Assembly (NCBI RefSeq): GCF_946480385.1
Contig: NZ_CAMLJP010000043.1
Span: 1 to 45,442 of the forward strand
Source of the DNA: an uncultured Azospirillum sp.
Lineage (GTDB): Bacteria > Pseudomonadota > Alphaproteobacteria > Azospirillales > Azospirillaceae
Reading direction: 5' to 3'
DNA length: 45,442 bases
Shown: piece after piece, positions 41,401 through 45,442 of the stretch
Layout: each line of letters opens with the position of its first letter
Numbering within the stretch: position 1 is the first letter of the stretch
Position numbers and translations under genes: made by a program
The notes under the pieces: generated by a model
What the model was told of the DNA's origin: nothing
Seen by the model: the letters and a program-made list of their open reading frames with translations, nothing else
The model's database searches: none

Positions 41401-42540
41401 GTCCATCTCGATGGAGCCTGGGGTCAGCGCCATGCCGACCGCTCCCTCGGACTTGCCGTCTGCCTGCGGCTGCGCCGCGGCACCGTCAACTCCGACCTCC
41501 AGCAGGACATGGCCGATGCGGCGCAGGGCCAGCGACACCGACTGGTAGCGGACCCAGCGGTCGAACAACGCCTGCACCGGCTGCACGCAGCGTCCGGCCA
41601 GCATCGAGCAGGCGGTGAGCACGCCGGTGGTCATCGCCCCGTCGATCACCGACACGCTGCCCAGGATCACCACCAGCATCATCGTCGCCTGCGCCAGCGT
41701 GGCGGCGACGACGGAGGCCGAGCCGCTGAGCCGCGCGACGGTGAAATCCTCCTCGCTGCAGCCCTGCTGCAGACGTTCGTGGCGGCGCAGCAGCCCGGCC
41801 TCGGCCCCCAGACCCTTCACGGTATGGACGCCGGCCAGCACCTCGCTGATGAAGTTCAGGCGCCGCTCCTCCAGCGTGTGGCGGCTTTCCAGTGCCCGGC
41901 GCATCCGCCGGCCCAGCACGGCGCCGACGATCAGGAACAGCGCCAGCACCGCCACCGGGATCACCGCCAGCCAGCCGGCCAGCAGGGCGATCAGCCCCAG
42001 GTAGAGAACGGCGAAGGGGATGTCGATGGCCGACTGCAGAGCCTGGCCCGAGTAGAACTCCCGCACCATCTTGATGGCGCGATAGACCTCGAAATGGGTG
42101 CCGATCCCCTGTTGGGAAAAGGCGTTCAGCGGCATGTGCATCAGCCGGTCGATCAGCGACGCGCTCGACCGGTGCTCGATCCTCGCGCCCATCCAGGTGG
42201 TCAGCGCCGAACGCGCGACCCGCAGGATCGCCTCCATCACCGCCGCAGCGCCGCAGCCGATGCCGAGCAGAAGCATGGTGCCGTAGGATTCGTTCGGCAG
42301 GATGCGGTCGTAGACGTGCAGCAGCGTGACCGGCAGCGCCAGCGCGAAGATGTTCAGCGCGAAGGACGCCAGAACCAGCATCGCCCGGTCGCGGCGCGGC
42401 CCCAGCATGCCGGACAGCAGCCGCCGGGCCGCCTTTTCGGCCGCCCGGTCGCTGCCGGAAGACGCATTTGCTGCGGTGGTGCGCGGCGCGGTGCGGATGG
42501 TGGACGGGGCTGCGGACTGCAAGACGACCAACCTGTTCAC
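38455..42540 (-). CDS. Fused double ABC exporter for type I secretion
   Basis: A 1361-residue protein with two complete half-exporters in one chain. Half 1 has a transmembrane domain at about 50-345 and a nucleotide-binding domain at about 370-590, with Walker A TNSSGKTT near 407, a degenerate signature LPRGARQ near 517 and Walker B AVLLLDEPNSSLD. A C39-peptidase-like region without the catalytic Cys pattern (about 640-760) follows, then transmembrane domain 2 (about 770-1060) and a second nucleotide-binding domain with Walker A GSDGAGKSS near 1130, signature LSPSLTQ near 1234 and Walker B RILLLDEPASRLD. Type I exporters are normally homodimers of about 700-residue halves. The adjacent adaptor and divergent repeat adhesin indicate the cargo. 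The start is a GTG at 42540 with a weak ribosome binding site. Confidence 0.9.
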   Translation of the reverse strand: MNRLVVLQSAAPSTIRTAPRTTAANASSGSDRAAEKAARRLLSGMLGPRRDRAMLVLASFALNIFALALPVTLLHVYDRILPNESYGTMLLLGIGCGAAAVMEAILRVARSALTTWMGARIEHRSSASLIDRLMHMPLNAFSQQGIGTHFEVYRAIKMVREFYSGQALQSAIDIPFAVLYLGLIALLAGWLAVIPVAVLALFLIVGAVLGRRMRRALESRHTLEERRLNFISEVLAGVHTVKGLGAEAGLLRRHERLQQGCSEEDFTVARLSGSASVVAATLAQATMMLVVILGSVSVIDGAMTTGVLTACSMLAGRCVQPVQALFDRWVRYQSVSLALRRIGHVLLEVGVDGAAAQPQADGKSEGAVGMALTPGSIEMDKVHFAYDRGPEILSDLSLSVGPGEFLGVVATNSSGKTTLLRLILGVLRPSSGEVRVGVRALTEADAMIGIGGVVYVGEHPELFKGTILQNLTLFDPGRADLAMEVCRRLGLDRRIAGLPQGYETIVGDASQEALPRGARQLICLARALVREPAVLLLDEPNSSLDVESDKAFRRALDELRGSVTILLVTSRPSLLSLADRVVQIVDGHAVTRNPDAGSVGGQPALVAATAAPAAEAEAKPDAEPIRAAHDDGDILRRRLAEASAVGACMVPLLDALGWRGAPQTLAEALPHFSEVQTVEELCDVLQRLHFEGRSLRFDLGRPEPSLLPCLFQARDGGIYTLLSAEADGVTAFSGRSRETVLLNYGKGTAYVFTPLEAAAGAGNQNWVGTVIHAYLPLLWAVLGLSAVINLLSVAAPLFTMAIYDKVIGTGSFDTLATIAVGAFLVIAGDFALRQIRGRALAHAGSRIARSISNATIERILMLPVGMSERAAIGTQIARVKDLESIRDFISQGQVAALFDVPFALFYLGVMAMLGGPLALVPLAAVLVTAAIGAAVHPMVRARTGTTARADTERQEFFVEMVAKMPALRAIGGLAHWRDRYDRLSARTARSGHTAANLSATHAALAGLVVPVAGLATVGVGALQVFAGTMTPGALMASMMLLWRVMVPLQTAVSMLPRIEQLRANARQINGLMSIRPERESRCATLQPRKLKGEVSFSRVSLRYRNDADPALVGVTFTVKPGQIVAIVGSDGAGKSSLLKVMLGLYAPQAGNVRIDGVDIRQMDPVDLRKSVGYVPQASSLFYGTIAQNLRFADQTADEAELRWALSLAGALDEVEALPRGLDTRIGDNQSLRLSPSLTQKICLARAYIRRPRILLLDEPASRLDFEGDKALHAALAVLRGHSTIFLVTHRPSHLTLADTVLTMDAGMIAPANPAGGLPGPRPVGPGTGPGGGSSVANGIAGALLGGIGLQRPPGVAATPQR

Positions 42541-42861
42541 GGAGTTAACCGGGCGCTAATCAACACCATAATTGCTAGTGATAGGTAAATCCGCGAATAG
42601 CAACAAAAGGCAACCGAGTGACAAAGCGTGTTGCGCACACCCCTTCCGAACCTGCGCGAAAGGGGAAAGAAACGATGTGATTCAATGGCTTCCGCCCGCT
42701 TCGCACCTCCCTGGCAGGGCCTGCGCAAGGGCAGTCCTGCCACGCAAGCTGTTGAAACTCATCACAGGATGTTTCTTATCACAAGCAAGTCAGAGCGCTA
42801 GAACCTAGGGTCGTGACGAGTGGCGTGGTGCGATTTCGCATCCCTCTTATGGAGCGGTCCG
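42541..42861. other. Divergent promoter region between exporter and adhesin genes
   Basis: A 321-base spacer, more AT-rich than its flanks, between two divergent starts. It should hold both promoters. A TTGAAA at 42752-42757 with CTTATC 17 bases on is a weak candidate toward the adhesin. I see no hairpin terminator or gene. Confidence 0.5.
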
Positions 42862-45442
42862 ATGGCTGAGGAAGCGGTTCAAGGCAATGTCCCGGCGGTC
42901 GACGATCGTCAGATCCTGGACGATCTGACCCTCCTGCAGCAGGTCGACGGCACCCGGCTGGGCGGCGTCATCCACGAGGCGAGCGCGGTCCAACTGCAGC
43001 GGCCCGACGACACGCTGGGCTATGTCCAGACCGACTATCGCGGCGCCGAGGATCTGATGGTCGGCGGCGCGGTGCAGACCGGGTCCGTTGTCGGCGAAGC
43101 GGTGGGGGTCGCCACCGACCGGTCGGTGAACGCGCTGCTGCTGAACGGCGATGTTCTGCGCACCGAAGGCACCCGCGGCTCCGGCCCGGCCGGTCCCGAA
43201 GGGTCTGGCCTGTCGGAGGGGGAGAGCCGCGATGCCGCCGGCAGCGCGGTGGAGCGGGCTGAGCTGCTGTCTAACGCACGCACGACGACCACCTACAGCG
43301 AGCTCGCCGTCGCGCTGCCGGACATTCCCGTGCCCGAGACGCCGGAGCAGGTGATCGACGACGGGACCGTCCCCAATGCCGCCCCCGTCACCTTCCTGGA
43401 CGCCGCTGCCGCCAGTACGCCCGACCTTACCGCCGCCACTGCCACCACGCCGGCACCGGTGTCCGACACGCCCAGCCTGACGGTGAACGGCGTGTCGGGC
43501 GACGAGGACACGGCGATCGCCCTGAACATCGCCGCCGCCCTGACCGACACCGGCGGGACGGAGGTGCTGACCGTCACCCTGTCCGGCATCCCGGACGGGG
43601 CGGTGCTGCGCGACGGGTCCGGCGCGGTGCTGACGGTGGTGAACGGCAGCATCGTGCTGACCTCCTCGCAGATTCCCGGCCTGACGCTGACCCCGCCGCC
43701 CAACAGCGGCGACAGCTTCTCGCTGACCGTGACCGCCACCAGCACCGACGGCGGCGCCACCCCGAACAGTGTCACCGCAACACTGCCGGTCACCGTCAAT
43801 CCGATCTCCGACACGCCGACGCTCAGCGTCGCGGCGGTGACGGGGGCGGAGGATACCGCGATCCCGCTGACCATCAGCCCGGCCCTGACCGACACCGACG
43901 GGTCGGAGACGCTGAGCGTCACCATCGGCGGCATCCCGGACGGGGCGGTGCTGACCAACGCGGCCGGCGAGGTGCTGACCATTTCGGGCGGTTCGATCAC
44001 CCTGACGCCGGCGCAGCTGGCCGGTCTGGCGATCACGCCGCCGCTGAACAGCGACGCGGACTTCACCCTCACCGTCACCGCGACCAGCAAGGATGGCGAT
44101 GCCGCCACGGCAAGCACCAGCGCACCCTTGCTGGTCACCGTCAATCCGGTGTCGGACACGCCGACCCTGACCGTCACCGCCGCCCAGGGCAATGAAGACA
44201 CCGCCATCCCGCTGACCATCAGCCCGGCCCTGACCGATACCGACGGATCGGAGGCGCTGACGATCTCCATCGCCGGCGTTCCGGCTGGGGCGACGCTCAG
44301 CGCCGGCACGCACAATGCCGATGGCACCTGGACCCTGACTCCGGCGCAGCTGACCGGGCTGACGATCACGCCGCCGTCGAACAGCGACGTTGATTTCGAT
44401 CTGACTGTCACCGCCATCGCCAAGGACGGCGTCGCCACCGAAGCGACCAAGAGCGAGACCCTGCGCGTCACCGTCGATCCGGTGACCGACACGCCGACAC
44501 TCACCGTCACCGCCGCGAGCGGCAACGAAGACACGGCGATCGCGCTGGACATCCGGTCCGCCCTGACCGATCTGGACGGTTCGGAATCGCTGAGCATCAC
44601 CATCAGCGGCATCCCCACCGGTGCGACCCTCGGCAATACGGCGGGCGACGTGCTGACGGTCACCAACGGCTTGATCACGCTGACCAAGGATCAGCTTGCC
44701 GGCCTGACCGTCACGCCGTCGTCGAACAGTGACGTGGACTTCACCCTTACTGTCACCGCCACGGCCAAGGACGGCACTGCCGATGCGGTCTCGGTGACCC
44801 AGACGCTGCCGGTGACCGTCAACCCGGTGTCGGACACGCCGACGCTCACCGTCTCCGCCGCCCAGGGCAATGAAGACACGGCCATCGCGCTGACGATCAG
44901 CCCGGCCCTGACCGATCTGGACGGCTCGGAAGCCCTGAGCATCACCATCGCCGGCGTTCCTACCGGGGCGACGCTCAGCGCCGGCAGTTCCGTGACCCAG
45001 CCGGACGGCACCACGACCTGGACTCTGACTCCGGGCCAGCTCGCCGGTCTGACCATTACGCCGCCGTCGAACAGCGACGTTGATTTCGACCTGACGGTGA
45101 CTGCTATCGCCAAGGACGGCGTCGCCACCGAAGCGACCAAGAGCGAGACCCTGCGCGTCACCGTCGATCCGGTGACCGACATGCCCACGCTCAGCGTCAC
45201 CAGCGCCCGTGGCAATGAAGACACCGCCATCCCGCTGACGATTAGCCCCGCCCTGACCGACACCGATGGGTCGGAAGCGCTGAGCATCGTCATCTCCGGT
45301 GTTCCCACCGGAGCGACGCTCAGCGCCGGCACGCACAATGCCGATGGAACCTGGACGCTGACTCCGGCGCAACTGACCGGGCTGACCATCACGCCGCCGT
45401 CGAACAGCGACGTTGATTTCGATCTGACTGTCACCGCCATCG
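42862..45442 (+). CDS. Giant repeat-containing secreted adhesin (5' part, open at window end)
   Basis: An uninterrupted frame from ATG 42862 (GGAG about seven bases upstream) to the window edge: at least 860 codons. The first 190 or so residues are unique and lack a Sec signal, as expected for a type I secreted protein. They are followed by at least six tandem repeats of 111-115 residues with the pattern P(V/I)(S/T)DTPTL.V....GNEDTAI.L.I..ALTD.DGSE, then TLTP.QL.GL.ITP. These resemble cadherin-like/VCBS-type repeats of LapA- and RTX-type adhesins, whose Asp/Asn-rich turns bind calcium. The C-terminal secretion signal lies beyond the window. The divergent double ABC exporter and HlyD adaptor are the likely export machinery. 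The competing antisense frames are shadows of the repeats. Confidence 0.92.
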   Translation, partial: MAEEAVQGNVPAVDDRQILDDLTLLQQVDGTRLGGVIHEASAVQLQRPDDTLGYVQTDYRGAEDLMVGGAVQTGSVVGEAVGVATDRSVNALLLNGDVLRTEGTRGSGPAGPEGSGLSEGESRDAAGSAVERAELLSNARTTTTYSELAVALPDIPVPETPEQVIDDGTVPNAAPVTFLDAAAASTPDLTAATATTPAPVSDTPSLTVNGVSGDEDTAIALNIAAALTDTGGTEVLTVTLSGIPDGAVLRDGSGAVLTVVNGSIVLTSSQIPGLTLTPPPNSGDSFSLTVTATSTDGGATPNSVTATLPVTVNPISDTPTLSVAAVTGAEDTAIPLTISPALTDTDGSETLSVTIGGIPDGAVLTNAAGEVLTISGGSITLTPAQLAGLAITPPLNSDADFTLTVTATSKDGDAATASTSAPLLVTVNPVSDTPTLTVTAAQGNEDTAIPLTISPALTDTDGSEALTISIAGVPAGATLSAGTHNADGTWTLTPAQLTGLTITPPSNSDVDFDLTVTAIAKDGVATEATKSETLRVTVDPVTDTPTLTVTAASGNEDTAIALDIRSALTDLDGSESLSITISGIPTGATLGNTAGDVLTVTNGLITLTKDQLAGLTVTPSSNSDVDFTLTVTATAKDGTADAVSVTQTLPVTVNPVSDTPTLTVSAAQGNEDTAIALTISPALTDLDGSEALSITIAGVPTGATLSAGSSVTQPDGTTTWTLTPGQLAGLTITPPSNSDVDFDLTVTAIAKDGVATEATKSETLRVTVDPVTDMPTLSVTSARGNEDTAIPLTISPALTDTDGSEALSIVISGVPTGATLSAGTHNADGTWTLTPAQLTGLTITPPSNSDVDFDLTVTAI
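43459..45442 (+). repeat. Tandem adhesin repeats of 333-345 bases, six units visible
   Basis: Units start at 43459, 43804, 44149, 44482, 44827 and 45172, giving lengths of 345, 345, 333, 345 and 345 bases and an incomplete sixth. Similarity is uneven. 44302-44419 and 45325-45442 (units 3 and 6, offset 1023) differ at only about five positions. 44416-44491 and 45106-45181 are identical over 76 bases. This points to recent duplication or gene conversion among units. Confidence 0.92.

Noticed and set aside
38491..42588. A 1365-codon open frame on the plus strand antisense to the double ABC exporter
   Set aside because: Its product is Arg/Gln/His/Gly-rich low-complexity sequence typical of antisense frames in GC-rich genes, while the minus strand encodes clear ABC motifs.
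42847..45372. Long minus-strand open frames across the adhesin (841, 464 and 249 codons)
   Set aside because: They mirror the adhesin repeats and have no family resemblance; the plus-strand frame from 42862 contains the recognisable cadherin-like repeats and stays open to the window edge.
1..45442. CRISPR arrays, tRNA/rRNA genes, insertion sequences, phage attachment sites
   Set aside because: I looked for regularly spaced short repeats, transposase-like frames, terminal inverted repeats and tRNA-like cloverleaf sequences and saw none; the only tandem repeats are the 14-mer and the adhesin units.

Overview
The window is about 45 kb of GC-rich, densely coding DNA from what looks like an alphaproteobacterium of the Azospirillum/Rhodospirillales type. 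I infer this from codon use (long open frames even on antisense strands), the style of the PAS/CheR/histidine kinase signalling proteins, the HAD-UbiA fusion and the repeat-rich secreted adhesin. The genus is an inference; no rRNA or tRNA gene is present to test it. I see no CRISPR array, insertion sequence or phage module.

Layout. 1-158: 3' end of a glutamine synthetase family gene, with a strong terminator. 797-4116: a three-domain membrane glycosyltransferase (GT87-like + HAD phosphatase + UbiA prenyltransferase) followed by a four-helix SMR/ArnE-like protein, a plausible lipid-linked pentose synthesis, flipping and transfer unit. 4790-7406: an AT-rich promoter region, three paralogous 61-64 residue peptides carrying a GDL motif (DUF1843-like), an intercistronic hairpin and a radical SAM/SPASM enzyme with a C-terminal zinc ribbon; this is the best candidate for a little-described peptide-modification system. 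7479-13271: polyamine uptake (potFGHI) and agmatine deiminase. 13295-16625: divergent MFS and AI-2E family transporters.

16640-20978 (minus strand): a Sia-type switch, i.e. SpoIIE phosphatase (SiaA), SiaC kinase (SiaB), SiaC with the conserved Thr68, then a histidine kinase and a diguanylate cyclase (SiaD) that share the same N-terminal segment. The histidine kinase looks like a second output of the SiaC switch. 21456-26181: a periplasmic binding protein, an OmpR-type regulator and DNA polymerase I, closed by a large inverted repeat. 26358-28652: FdhF/YdeP molybdopterin oxidoreductase. 28778-34857: CheB and CheR-PAS (divergent), a PAS histidine kinase and a LuxR-type regulator. 34868-36950: two unrecognised genes.

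37058-45442: a type I secretion locus, with an HlyD adaptor, an unusual 1361-residue protein holding two complete ABC half-exporters in one chain, and, divergently, the 5' end of a giant repeat adhesin running off the window. The Sia/c-di-GMP module and the adhesin are 16 kb apart, but both could serve surface attachment or aggregation; that link is inference.
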